From IMG/VR virus record IMGVR_UViG_3300010397_000067, positions 1-37,255 of that record: a DNA stretch of 37,255 nucleotides; one strand, 5' to 3'. Shown piece after piece: positions 30,736 through 37,255 of the stretch (within the stretch, counting starts at the first letter, position 1; the number at the start of each line of letters is the position of its first letter). The position numbers were made by a program, and so were the translations under genes. The notes beneath the pieces were generated by a model. The model searched no databases, was not told where the DNA came from, and worked only from the letters and a program-made list of their open reading frames with translations. Source of the stretch: a virus.

Positions 30736-30956
30736 ATTGGAAAGAACAATTTGATAAGCAATTTGACCACCGGGGCAAAAGATATTCCTTGAATAAACCT
30801 AATGCAGAGCTAGTTATCGCGCCTGTTCCTGAAATTAAGGCCTTTATCTCCACCCAACTAGAAAAGCTGATAGATGAGATACCTGATGAATTACCTTTTG
30901 ATATGCCGGTTGGGTTAAAAGGCATCAAGCAACAACTAAGAGATAAATGGCTATGA
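30732..30956 (+). CDS. 74-aa hypothetical protein
   Basis: GTG start overlapping the HNH stop (GTGA). MNWKEQFDKQFDHRGKRYSL, VPEIKAFISTQLEKLIDEIP. EIKAFISxQLExLIxE helices are seen in several small phage proteins with no role assigned. Highly charged, cytoplasmic. Confidence 0.7.
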   Translation: MNWKEQFDKQFDHRGKRYSLNKPNAELVIAPVPEIKAFISTQLEKLIDEIPDELPFDMPVGLKGIKQQLRDKWL

Positions 30957-31144
30957 GAACTATTCAGAAAGTCGGGAGGATGACTGAGACAGACTTGGAA
31001 ATGTACTTAGGCTATATCGACAAGTCAGCCGTTACCTGGCGAGCAGAGCTTGTTAAGAATCCTTTTGACCTTAATGCAATGCACAACCTTAACTTACTAG
31101 ACAACATGGCTATCACGGCCATTAGTCGATTCCTCAATCAATGA
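30953..31144 (+). CDS. 63-aa hypothetical helical protein
   Basis: ATG 30953 chosen for the ATGA overlap with the previous gene (30947 is an alternative). MRTIQKVGRMTETDLEMYLG, TWRAELVKNPFDLNAMHNLN. Two or three helices. Its own TGA overlaps the next ATG (ATGA). Confidence 0.65.
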   Translation: MRTIQKVGRMTETDLEMYLGYIDKSAVTWRAELVKNPFDLNAMHNLNLLDNMAITAISRFLNQ

Positions 31145-31251
31145 AATCAACTTATCTAAGCCAATTAATCCAATGCCCCGAGTGTGGCCTATGTGACCGC
31201 ACCTGTGATAACTGCGCTCATTGTGGCACTGATGTCCCTGACTCTTATTAA
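31141..31251 (+). CDS. 36-aa cysteine-rich microprotein
   Basis: MKSTYLSQLIQCPECGLCDR then TCDNCAHCGTDVPDSY. Six or more Cys in CPECGLC and CDNCAHC: a double CxxC zinc ribbon. ATGA overlap with the preceding gene supports translation. Probably a single-zinc nucleic-acid- or protein-binding peptide. Confidence 0.65.
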   Translation: MKSTYLSQLIQCPECGLCDRTCDNCAHCGTDVPDSY

Positions 31252-31266
31252 TTAACCTAAACTAAT

Positions 31267-31446
31267 ATGCACTATTTACTTGAATTAGCCATAGACGCTG
31301 ACTTCACCAGTCGACAAATCAAAGCTGGTCTAATTCCGACACGTTCCCTATTCAGTAATGTAAAAGAACTGGCTTATCTATGCGAAGTAGATGAGGTAAT
31401 CAAGAATGCTATTGAAGCAACCGCTAGCGGCGGGCCTGTCCAATAG
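31267..31446 (+). CDS. 59-aa hypothetical protein
   Basis: MHYLLELAIDADFTSRQIKA, then LFSNVKELAYLCEVDEVIKN. Acidic, helical; 15 nt downstream of the cysteine-rich gene, so it probably belongs to the same transcript. No SD of note and no recognised family. Confidence 0.55.
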   Translation: MHYLLELAIDADFTSRQIKAGLIPTRSLFSNVKELAYLCEVDEVIKNAIEATASGGPVQ

Positions 31447-31506
31447 AGGACAGCTAACCTAAATCTTCTATCTTAAGTATAGAACCTACCCCTCATATCT
31501 ACCAAC

Positions 31507-31550
31507 GATTTTTCATCTAAAAATCATTAAGTTAGACCACTAGCGTGGTC
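31507..31550. other. Two consecutive hairpins upstream of the first YopX gene
   Basis: GATTTTT-catct-AAAAATC (31507-31525) and GACCAC-TAGC-GTGGTC (31535-31550), both perfect, in the 121-nt gap 31447-31567. The second could end transcription of the upstream genes weakly (no clear T-tract), or both could regulate the YopX genes. Confidence 0.45.
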
Positions 31551-31567
31551 GGAAAAACCTCACAACA

Positions 31568-32035
31568 ATGAGACCAATCAAATTTAGAGCAAAACGAACT
31601 GACAATCACCCTGTTTTCTGGGCGTATGGTTATTTAGTTAAAACACCTATCACAGCAGAATTTAATGACGTTCATGGAGCATTTTTTGACAGTGCCTCTG
31701 CTGAAAAAACTGAATGGGCAGGTAGATATTGCATTGTGACCGAGCATGGGGTCGCTCACGAAATTGATATTGAAACTGTTGGGCAATTCACAGGACTCTT
31801 GGATAAGAACTCTGTTGAAATTTACGAAGGTGACTTCCTTAATTGGAACAATGACGGATTAAAGTGGCTTGTAGTCTGGGAAGATGGTGCCTTCCGTATG
31901 AAGTTAATTGAAACCCCTGCTTCTGAAGTACCTCTATACGAAAACCTATTCAATCGCAGAACTAAGTATTTACAAGTAATCGGAAACAAATGGGAAGACC
32001 CAAGGGCAGTAGAAACGCCAGCCACAAAAGAATAG
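31568..32035 (+). CDS. YopX-family protein (copy 1)
   Basis: 155 aa. MRPIKFRAKRTDN start, then VGQFTGLLDKNSVEIYEGDF and the end VIGNKWEDP: the typical YopX signature (R-x-I-K-F-R-A...Q-T-G-L-D-K-N/G-x-I-Y-E-G-D...V-I-G-N-x-x-E-N/D-P). YopX proteins are phage early proteins of unknown function. The last 46 nt overlap the HNH gene. Confidence 0.9.
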   Translation: MRPIKFRAKRTDNHPVFWAYGYLVKTPITAEFNDVHGAFFDSASAEKTEWAGRYCIVTEHGVAHEIDIETVGQFTGLLDKNSVEIYEGDFLNWNNDGLKWLVVWEDGAFRMKLIETPASEVPLYENLFNRRTKYLQVIGNKWEDPRAVETPATKE

Positions 32036-32343
32036 TCAGTCATGGTTATATTCACTTATTTGAGCCGAACCACCCTTTAGCAATGAAGAACGGCTATGTC
32101 CGTGAACATCGGAAGGTGCTGTATGACGCAGGAATAAAAGTTAGGCCAAACCAAGAAGTACATCATAGAAATGGCATCAAAGCTGATAATCGTTTAGTAA
32201 ACCTCCAAGTTCTTACGAAGCCACAACACACCTCGATTACCTGGAAAGGAAAGAAACGTAGACCTTGGACCAGAGCTGAACGAGTAGCTAAGAGCAAAGC
32301 TATGCTAGGTAATAATAATTGGAAAGGAGTATATGCAACGTGA
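31990..32343 (+). CDS. HNH homing endonuclease wedged between two YopX genes
   Basis: 117 aa. GYVREHRKVLYDAGIKVRPN, then QEVHHRNGIKADNRLVNLQV with H58-H59, N61 and N67/N71 of the HNH nuclease, then a basic C-terminal half (KGKKRRPWTRAERVAKSKAM). It starts inside the first YopX gene and ends inside the second (11-nt overlap), so no intergenic sequence is lost. Free-standing HNH nucleases spread by copying themselves into uninterrupted phage relatives. Confidence 0.85.
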   Translation: MGRPKGSRNASHKRIVSHGYIHLFEPNHPLAMKNGYVREHRKVLYDAGIKVRPNQEVHHRNGIKADNRLVNLQVLTKPQHTSITWKGKKRRPWTRAERVAKSKAMLGNNNWKGVYAT

Positions 32344-32647
32344 AATTAAATTCAGAATGTGGGACGGCAAAGGAATGTCACAACCCGTATTCCAAGTATG
32401 GTCTGATAGCGCCAACCCACAGCTACACTTTATGCAGTACACAGGATTAAAGGACAAATCAGGAAAAGAGATTTATGAAGGGGATATCATTGGACCTACA
32501 AATCTCACAATAGTTAATTACAACCCTCCAGCATTTGAACCACTTTCAAGACTCGGAGAAAACTGTGAAGTCATCGGCAACATTTACGAAAATCCCGACT
32601 TACTAAAGAGCGAGGAACAATCCACCACAAGCACAGAAAGGGTCTAA
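32333..32647 (+). CDS. YopX-family protein (copy 2)
   Basis: 104 aa. MQREIKFRMWDGKGM, MQYTGLKDKSGKEIYEGDII, EVIGNIYENPDLL: full YopX consensus, shorter than copy 1. Start overlaps the HNH gene; it has GGAG about 6 nt upstream (in the HNH 3' end). End of the rightward cluster; AAGAC/GTCTT at 32646-32661 is a small hairpin just downstream. Confidence 0.9.
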   Translation: MQREIKFRMWDGKGMSQPVFQVWSDSANPQLHFMQYTGLKDKSGKEIYEGDIIGPTNLTIVNYNPPAFEPLSRLGENCEVIGNIYENPDLLKSEEQSTTSTERV

Positions 32648-32679
32648 GACAGTAAAGTCTTGACATGGAGGACCACCAA

Positions 32680-32808
32680 TCAATGATTGAGCTGCTTCGG
32701 CGGCTTTTCATTTCGGTCAAATTCAATAACAACTTTCTTAACTCGAATGGCCCTTACAAACCCGGCAAGAGCAATCAAAAGAACCACTCCTGTTACAAGC
32801 ATTTCCAT
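32680..32808 (-). CDS. 42-aa single-span membrane microprotein
   Basis: MEMLVTGVVLLIALAGFVRA, then IRVKKVVIEFDRNEKPPKQL. One membrane helix (residues 3-20) and a short basic/acidic cytoplasmic tail. GGAGGTGG lies 4 nt upstream of the ATG (strong SD), with TTGGCT-16-TATGTT further up. Convergent with the YopX genes. Function unknown. Confidence 0.6.
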   Translation of the reverse strand: MEMLVTGVVLLIALAGFVRAIRVKKVVIEFDRNEKPPKQLNH

Positions 32809-32834
32809 AGACCACCTCCGATTCACCGAACGCT

Positions 32835-32862
32835 AACATATTTCCACAGCCCGATTAGCCAA
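32835..32862 (-). promoter_or_regulatory. Candidate promoter for the 42-aa gene
   Basis: Minus strand TTGGCT (32862-32857), 16-nt spacer, TATGTT (32840-32835), 26 nt before the start codon. Confidence 0.4.
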
Positions 32863-33581
32863 TTTTCGGTTTAAATTTAGCAGACCATGAAGAAAGCGTA
32901 GTCCATAGGACTGTGAATTAGCGGTTAAATTGTTGCAATTACTAAAGAAATCTTTAAGGACCGGCGTGGAAAAATAAGAAGTCAAAGCGATTGACATTTC
33001 AAAAGAGTGAATCAAAGACTACTGGTGCGTTGCACAATTGCCGGAGAAACTACGATGCAATCTCACCGTTACAGTGTAATTGCCACGTTCAGGGAAGGAA
33101 TTTACAGCGGCTATAATTGCAGTAGACGAGACTACAATTTCATTAGGATTACTCTTGAGTCTTCCTCAGATTCCCCAAACCTGATTCCAGGACAAACCAA
33201 CCAAACAGCTTTAGCTGGCTCCATATAGGCGACGTGCTTTTCATCGTTCCTGTGCCTACTGCTCTCAATATTTTAGCAAACGCTGTTAGGTTAGATTCGC
33301 TCTAGGCGAATCATTGTCCTTGATGGCAGATAAAGTATCCGTGAACCAAGCTCTCACAGTTTACAAATGGATAGCCATGCTCCAACCTTATAACCAAACC
33401 TACTAACAGATACATTCAGACTGCCTATTCCTCTTCCACTTATGGCGAACGGAAGTGAGCCGAATTGTTTACCAAATTTTCCCTGTAGTAGGACGTTCAA
33501 AAAGCAATGTAAATGTTGAGATTAAAAGACTAGGTTAGATTAGGTAAGCTTGTCGGGTTTTACATCCAAAACGGTCCAGCT
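32863..33581. other. 719-nt largely non-coding stretch
   Basis: No convincing gene. One + strand frame (33055-33228) has GGAG near its ATG but encodes Ser/Asn-rich sequence without a recognisable fold. A TTGACA at 32991-32996 lacks a good -10, and a TATAAT at 33112-33117 lacks a good -35. Small palindromes (AGTCC-ATA-GGACT near 32900) and the hairpin at 33286-33312 are present. The region is the gap between the phage early region and the coupling-ATPase operon, so it may contain a junction or a decayed gene. Confidence 0.5.
33286..33312. promoter_or_regulatory. Hairpin element B (pairs in design with 28219-28245)
   Basis: TTAGGTTAG (33286-33294) leads into GATTCGC-TCTAG-GCGAATC (33294-33312). 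Lead 9-mer, loop and core GCTCTAGGC equal those of element A, while the distal stem pairs differ in a compensating way. Same orientation as element A. Confidence 0.6.
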
Positions 33582-34328
33582 TTAACACTCCAAATCGAGA
33601 ATAGACAACCAACGATTCGGGTCCAACGGTGAGACAAAGACCGGCTCATAAGGACCTTCGATGACGCTTTGGTGTTCAGCGACAAGGAACTGATTACCGC
33701 GTTTGAAGTCGGGCAGAACGTCTAAGAGGATAGACTTTGCCCTGGCTCTGGTGGAGGTAAAGACAACATGAAACCTCCGGTCGGGATGAAGCTTGGAGAG
33801 TTCGATGTAGCGTTCGACTTTCTTACGAATGACGGCCAAGGTTTCCGTTCCTTTATCCACTTCCCAAAAGATAATCCGTCCCTCGATATTGCTTGAGCGG
33901 TCTGGCTTCAATCCTAATTCCAAATACTCTTCATGCGGGACGCTCTCCCAAAACCGGATGTTCCACGTCAAACTGTAAGTCACATACAAATCGGCACAAG
34001 CCCGCTCATGTTCATGGTTAGTATTCCGTAGGCCGATGACTTGGGGCGCGTGGAAGTAAAGAGGACTATTATTTTCCCTAGGTATCTTAGTAACTTTGAT
34101 TAGGCTACAAATCTTGCAGAAGCGTTTATGGTAGTCGCCTGTGCGGTTTAAATTATGGTCACACCTCGGATAAGCCATTCGGTTCAAGAGTCGGGTAACA
34201 CCGACATAACCCGGCGGCAATTCTTTACTCGTCAAAAACGCTCTTTGGCCGCTTGATAGCACCGCGAATTGTCTTGCGGTTAGGTGTGGTTCGTTCTTTA
34301 GATGGTTGAGTATCGATTGTCGTTCCAT
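33582..34328 (-). CDS. Replication-relaxation family protein
   Basis: 248 aa. N-terminal winged-helix part (LTARQFAVLSSGQRAFLT...VTRLLNRM), a zinc-like insert (CDHN...H..RFCKIC, residues ~56-73), then the family core HEHERACADLYVTYSLTWNI, RFWESVPHEEYLEL, IIFWEVDKGTETLAVIRKKV. These are the hallmarks of replication-relaxation proteins found on conjugative plasmids and ICEs, often beside a coupling ATPase, as here. They are thought to act in relaxation or initiation of transfer. The start lies 104 nt inside the ATPase gene. Confidence 0.8.
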   Translation of the reverse strand: MERQSILNHLKNEPHLTARQFAVLSSGQRAFLTSKELPPGYVGVTRLLNRMAYPRCDHNLNRTGDYHKRFCKICSLIKVTKIPRENNSPLYFHAPQVIGLRNTNHEHERACADLYVTYSLTWNIRFWESVPHEEYLELGLKPDRSSNIEGRIIFWEVDKGTETLAVIRKKVERYIELSKLHPDRRFHVVFTSTRARAKSILLDVLPDFKRGNQFLVAEHQSVIEGPYEPVFVSPLDPNRWLSILDLEC

Positions 34329-35724
34329 TGAATCTGCGCTTCATCTGCTCCCTGATTTCCTTGGGCGTGTAATTCCACTCATGCGTGAGACACTTGGCAA
34401 TGAAGTCCCTTTCCTGCTGCCGGCTAACTTTCGGGTCCGCTACATCTGGAATCTTTACCCTCATAGGTGATTGCTTGCCCGATTTAATAATGGCGTACTG
34501 CTTGGGAAGGTCGGCGTTAGCGTAAGAAGCCATCAAGGGAGTGATTTCGCCACCGTACCCGAGCGCTTTAATCATTTCCAATCGGTCGCTGTATCCCGGG
34601 GTATTGAACATCACCTTAATCTTGGTTAGTTGCTTGACCGCATCGGCTTTATCTTTGGGGAACTGAAAGAAGCCCTGATGGGCAAGAGAGACGCGGAAAC
34701 CGGATTTGCGTTTTAAGGCCAGCACTCTTACTAGCTTGTCGTTGATGTACTCTCCAGCCTCGTCAATATACAAATAATATGGACGTGCGTAACCCCGCTG
34801 CCTTAGTCGGTACATCGCAAACAGCAATTCGTTAATTACTGCGGTTCCCAACAAACGAGTGTGAAGCGGGTCAACACCGGCTTCGGCGTCTAAGTTAACG
34901 AGGATTACCCAACCGTCAGTAATCATTTTCGTAAAGTCAATCCCCTTATCAGCGCCGAACATCAAATCAAGGGTGGAATCAAAAAACGGCTCAAGTCTCC
35001 TGACAGTCGAACCGAATTGGTTATCGAACCTAGGGTAAGTTTCGAAAACTTCTTCCAGCGCCAACTTATGAGGGTCCATCGGATGCGAGGCGTCTAAGAT
35101 TTCCTGCCTTCGTATCCTGCCCATTTTGTAATTCCGAAAGTGGTTAGCCTCGTGGAGTGTCATGCCAGCATTCCACAAGACATTTAATAAGGCGGGAAGG
35201 TATCGCTGAATGCGGGGTGTTTCAGCCGCGTCTTTGGTCTGAAAGAGAATGCGAACCGTATCCATCAGGTTAGATACGGTAGCTTGCTTATAGGTCTTCT
35301 GACGGTGAAACGGTTGGATTGCTGTTATTCGTCCGTGGGAATGAAGAGTATGCGGGTCAATCAAACAAACTTTCTCGAAACCGATAGACGCGCAATAACG
35401 AAGGATGCGGTAAGCGGTATCAGCTCTGTCGGTGGGGTCTAGGAAACAAACTCCACTTCCCTGTTTGATGTCGCCTCGGATTAAGTGTTCTATGAAGCGG
35501 GACTTACCCTCGCCTGTAGTCCCTAAGATGTGAAGGTGGGATTCGCGGTCTTCTTCTGAAAGATAGAGCTGGCCTTCGGCACCAGTACCCAACAACCTAA
35601 GCGGATGCTTGCTCCTGACTTGCTTCAGCCTCTTCTGAATCACCTGCTCCGCTGTCGTCTGCCGAAAGACTTCTTCTTTCTTCTTCTCCAAGCGTAGCTT
35701 GTATAAATCTATCTTGTTCGCCAC
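34225..35724 (-). CDS. VirD4/TraD-like coupling ATPase (T4SS type, HerA/FtsK fold)
   Basis: 499 aa, GTG start with AGAGG nine nt upstream. Walker A GTTGEGKS (68-75) in HLHILGTTGEGKSRFIEHL; Walker B YYLYIDEAGE (D321-E322). Other TraD-type blocks: DPTDRADTAYRILRY, ALKRKSGFRVSLAHQGFFQF, TKIKVMFNTPGYSDRL. The C-terminus is basic. No N-terminal membrane helices are present; the adjacent membrane coiled-coil protein may supply the anchor. Would pump DNA during conjugative transfer or a related process. No relaxase or mating-pair genes are in the window. Confidence 0.85.
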   Translation of the reverse strand: MANKIDLYKLRLEKKKEEVFRQTTAEQVIQKRLKQVRSKHPLRLLGTGAEGQLYLSEEDRESHLHILGTTGEGKSRFIEHLIRGDIKQGSGVCFLDPTDRADTAYRILRYCASIGFEKVCLIDPHTLHSHGRITAIQPFHRQKTYKQATVSNLMDTVRILFQTKDAAETPRIQRYLPALLNVLWNAGMTLHEANHFRNYKMGRIRRQEILDASHPMDPHKLALEEVFETYPRFDNQFGSTVRRLEPFFDSTLDLMFGADKGIDFTKMITDGWVILVNLDAEAGVDPLHTRLLGTAVINELLFAMYRLRQRGYARPYYLYIDEAGEYINDKLVRVLALKRKSGFRVSLAHQGFFQFPKDKADAVKQLTKIKVMFNTPGYSDRLEMIKALGYGGEITPLMASYANADLPKQYAIIKSGKQSPMRVKIPDVADPKVSRQQERDFIAKCLTHEWNYTPKEIREQMKRRFNGTTIDTQPSKERTTPNRKTIRGAIKRPKSVFDE

Positions 35725-36370
35725 GAATCAAATCCTCTGCGGTCTTGATGTTGTAGTTAAGCTGAGAAAGCTTGTCGTCTTTCGCAGCGTCGTCCGAAGC
35801 TTCAATCTTCTTGCGCTGTTCATACATCGAAAAGAGCCGGTGAGTAGCGCGGTCGATTAAAGCAAGCTTAGTTTGCTCTACCCTGTCAATATTCTCTTGG
35901 TCTTGTTGGTACTCCGTGGCCCTAGCTTCCAAATCAATCTGTTTAAGTTCCCGGTGAAGCGAAATCTGCAAAAAGGTGGTGATGTCCATGCTGGACGCGA
36001 GAGCGAGGGTCATTAACTGGTTGCGAGTTTCCAGCTCTATGCGCTCAGCTCTCAGTTTCTCGATAGTGGTTTGTTGACGCTCAAACTCAACCTGACGTGA
36101 GCCCTCCTGAACGGCAAGGTCAGCTTCCCTTTCCGTGTTGTGGTCTAGTTCGGCCTGTTCTTCGTTAAGAAGCTTTAAGAGATTAACCCTGGCTTGAGCA
36201 ACTACGGTTTCCTTGCGGGCTGCAAAGCGGGTCATGCCCGTTGCGTACTTGGCTGAGATTTCTAGTTTACGTATCTCGGGGTCATTGGAATCTTTCTCAT
36301 ACCCGTACATCAACAGATAGACGACTACACCTATCAATAGCATTCCCACTACGATGAGAATCCAAGACAT
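35597..36370 (-). CDS. Membrane-anchored coiled-coil protein of the ATPase operon
   Basis: 257 aa. One N-terminal membrane helix (residues ~3-23, WILIVVGMLLIGVVVYLLMY), then long heptad helices (~40-205, e.g. RQQTTIEKLRAERIELETRN, YQQDQENIDRVEQTKLALID) and an acidic Ser/Glu tail. Its last 128 nt are also the N-terminal codons of the ATPase in another frame. Could tether the soluble ATPase to the membrane. TAATG junction with the lectin-like gene. No known family. Confidence 0.65.
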   Translation of the reverse strand: MSWILIVVGMLLIGVVVYLLMYGYEKDSNDPEIRKLEISAKYATGMTRFAARKETVVAQARVNLLKLLNEEQAELDHNTEREADLAVQEGSRQVEFERQQTTIEKLRAERIELETRNQLMTLALASSMDITTFLQISLHRELKQIDLEARATEYQQDQENIDRVEQTKLALIDRATHRLFSMYEQRKKIEASDDAAKDDKLSQLNYNIKTAEDLIRGEQDRFIQATLGEEERRSLSADDSGAGDSEEAEASQEQASA

Positions 36371-36873
36371 TATTGAACCGTAATTTGAACAGTTAGAATG
36401 CCAGCGTTATCGTTAAAACTGTCGGTATCGTTGATGCTTAGATAAAGTCTCCCTCGTTGGCCGCTAACTTCATAATCACAACCAACAAAGAATGCAGCAC
36501 TGTCAGTCTTACCAACTAAAGCCCGAAAAGGAGCATTAGCGACTAGAGTTCCGGGCCACGAACCATTACCCATACAATCGGAATAGACTGACGGTGTATG
36601 TTTGCCTACCTCATTGGTCCATTGACCGCCGATGTATTTGACTGTTACTCGCTTGTCCGTAACATCGATACCAGTATCAAACCACTTCTTAGTAGCAGGG
36701 ACTTCAAGCATCCGCGATGACGGTTGCGAAGACGATTGAAAGCTCGGCTGAGCCTGTGATTGTTGGGGTATTTGCGCCGGGGTCGGGCTACGAAATAGAA
36801 AGTAAACCCCGAGACCCAAACAGGCCATGCCGATAAGGGCAATAATGGGAAGCCAAATAGAGGAACGATTCAT
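36370..36873 (-). CDS. Membrane-anchored LecA-like lectin-domain protein
   Basis: 167 aa. N-terminal membrane anchor (residues ~6-27), Ser/Gln/Pro linker, then a beta-sandwich starting ATKKWFDTGIDVTDKRVTVK and continuing YIGGQWTNEVG, FRALVGKTDSAAFFVGCDYE, GRLYLSINDTDSFNDNAGIL. W-F-D-T-G-I...G-x-W...L-x-G-K...F-F-V-G...L-Y-L-x-I-N-D is the pattern of PA-IL (LecA)-type galactose-binding proteins. It would face outwards and may bind host or recipient glycans. First gene of the operon. Confidence 0.7.
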   Translation of the reverse strand: MNRSSIWLPIIALIGMACLGLGVYFLFRSPTPAQIPQQSQAQPSFQSSSQPSSRMLEVPATKKWFDTGIDVTDKRVTVKYIGGQWTNEVGKHTPSVYSDCMGNGSWPGTLVANAPFRALVGKTDSAAFFVGCDYEVSGQRGRLYLSINDTDSFNDNAGILTVQITVQ

Positions 36874-36965
36874 TTGGGGGAAGCTCCTGGGCTGAGCTAA
36901 TTTCTATAGGGTGAATTATACAGATTGGGAAGGTACATGGTACAGTTTTCAGGCATCTAAAAGAC

Positions 36966-36994
36966 GCACTAGACTCTTGAAAATGCACTAGACT
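36966..36994. repeat. 10-bp direct repeat 25 nt upstream of the tRNA
   Basis: GCACTAGACT at 36966-36975 and 36985-36994, spaced 9 nt (period 19), between the lectin-operon start and the tRNA. Spacing suggests a protein-binding repeat: regulator of the divergent operon or arm site of an integration system. Confidence 0.5.
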
Positions 36995-37018
36995 TAAACC
37001 TCGTAACTTGTTGCAAAT

Positions 37019-37103
<85 letters not shown>

Positions 37104-37121
37104 AGGAATTGAATCTACAAA

Positions 37122-37255
37122 ATGAAAACTGAACTTATTGACGTCTCTCCAACTCGCAAGGAGATCAAAATCGAGATCGAGCCGGCGCAGATTCGCGACG
37201 CTTACGATCGCATCAGCAAACAGTACAGCAAGGGCGCAAACGTCCCCGGATTTCG
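37122..37255 (+). CDS. tig: Trigger factor, N-terminal part (runs off window)
   Basis: 44 codons visible: MKTELIDVSPTRKEIKIEIE, AQIRDAYDRISKQYSKGAN, VPGF. The ribosome-binding N-terminal domain of trigger factor, a ribosome-associated chaperone and peptidyl-prolyl isomerase, ends its signature at G-F-R-x-G-K, of which VPGF is seen at the edge. GC and codon use are those of a chromosomal gene and unlike the phage genes. Marks the host side of the boundary. Confidence 0.9.
   Translation, partial: MKTELIDVSPTRKEIKIEIEPAQIRDAYDRISKQYSKGANVPGF

Noticed and set aside
32833-33015. 60-codon minus-strand ORF upstream of the 42-aa gene
   Set aside because: Contains the candidate promoter of that gene, has no SD and an unstructured composition.
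33055-33228. 57-codon + strand ORF with GGAG near its ATG
   Set aside because: No recognisable pattern, no coupling to neighbours and Ser/Asn-rich composition; left as unsupported.

Overview
The window looks like the structural half of a tailed-phage genome (a prophage, or a phage-derived integrated element) lying against a bacterial chromosome. The chromosome is seen only at the right edge, as an intact tRNA-Leu(UAG) at 37019-37103 and the first 44 codons of a trigger factor gene (tig) from 37122. tRNA-Leu followed by tig, and the trigger factor N-terminus, remind me of Acidobacteriota (Blastocatellia-like), but that is recall and not a search. Most genes are AT-leaning, packed with ATGA/TAATG overlaps, and lie on the minus strand.

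Layout. 1-116: what looks like the terminus of an IS21-type insertion sequence, abutting a 5'-truncated gene. 113-1589 (+): a small-protein segment ending in an AP2-type HNH homing endonuclease. 1701-2348 (-): a possible HEPN-family protein behind its own terminator. 2625-3664 (-): a DUF932 protein and two small genes. 3665-4009: a non-coding block with a ~100-nt imperfect hairpin. 4010-7735 (-): lysis and accessory genes (zinc-knuckle microprotein, holin-like protein, SLT lysozyme, DUF6378-like protein, papain-like protein, DEDDy exonuclease, small membrane proteins). 7793-28204 (-): the virion module, read from right to left as TerS, leader ORF, TerL, portal, small conserved protein, scaffold, SU10/DUF5309-type major capsid protein, then adaptor, tail, fibre and internal virion proteins. 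Three glycosyltransferase genes are interleaved with it. The head genes and large internal proteins fit a podovirus-like particle. 28205-28438: a regulatory block (hairpin, promoter, tandem repeat, 12-bp inverted repeat). 28439-32647: an early-type region of many very small translationally coupled genes on both strands, plus three more His-Me/HNH nucleases and two YopX-like genes. 32680-33581: one microprotein and otherwise non-coding sequence. 33582-36873 (-): a four-gene operon that is not phage-like (secreted lectin-like protein, membrane coiled-coil protein, VirD4/TraD-like coupling ATPase, replication-relaxation family protein).

How it fits together. The late operon would be transcribed leftwards from the 28.2-kb control region through packaging, head, tail and lysis genes. 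The glycosyltransferases embedded in it probably modify the particle or its products. The coupling-ATPase operon beside the tRNA suggests a plasmid- or conjugation-derived module joined to the phage. No integrase, repressor, DNA polymerase, primase or RNA polymerase gene is visible, so the window is incomplete or the element depends on other loci.

Two important genes, the large terminase and the DEDDy exonuclease, carry their first catalytic motif upstream of any ATG/GTG/TTG. These are the strongest sequence-level anomalies. Twelve genes of 60 codons or fewer are reported as CDS features. All assignments are by eye from motifs; no database search was run.
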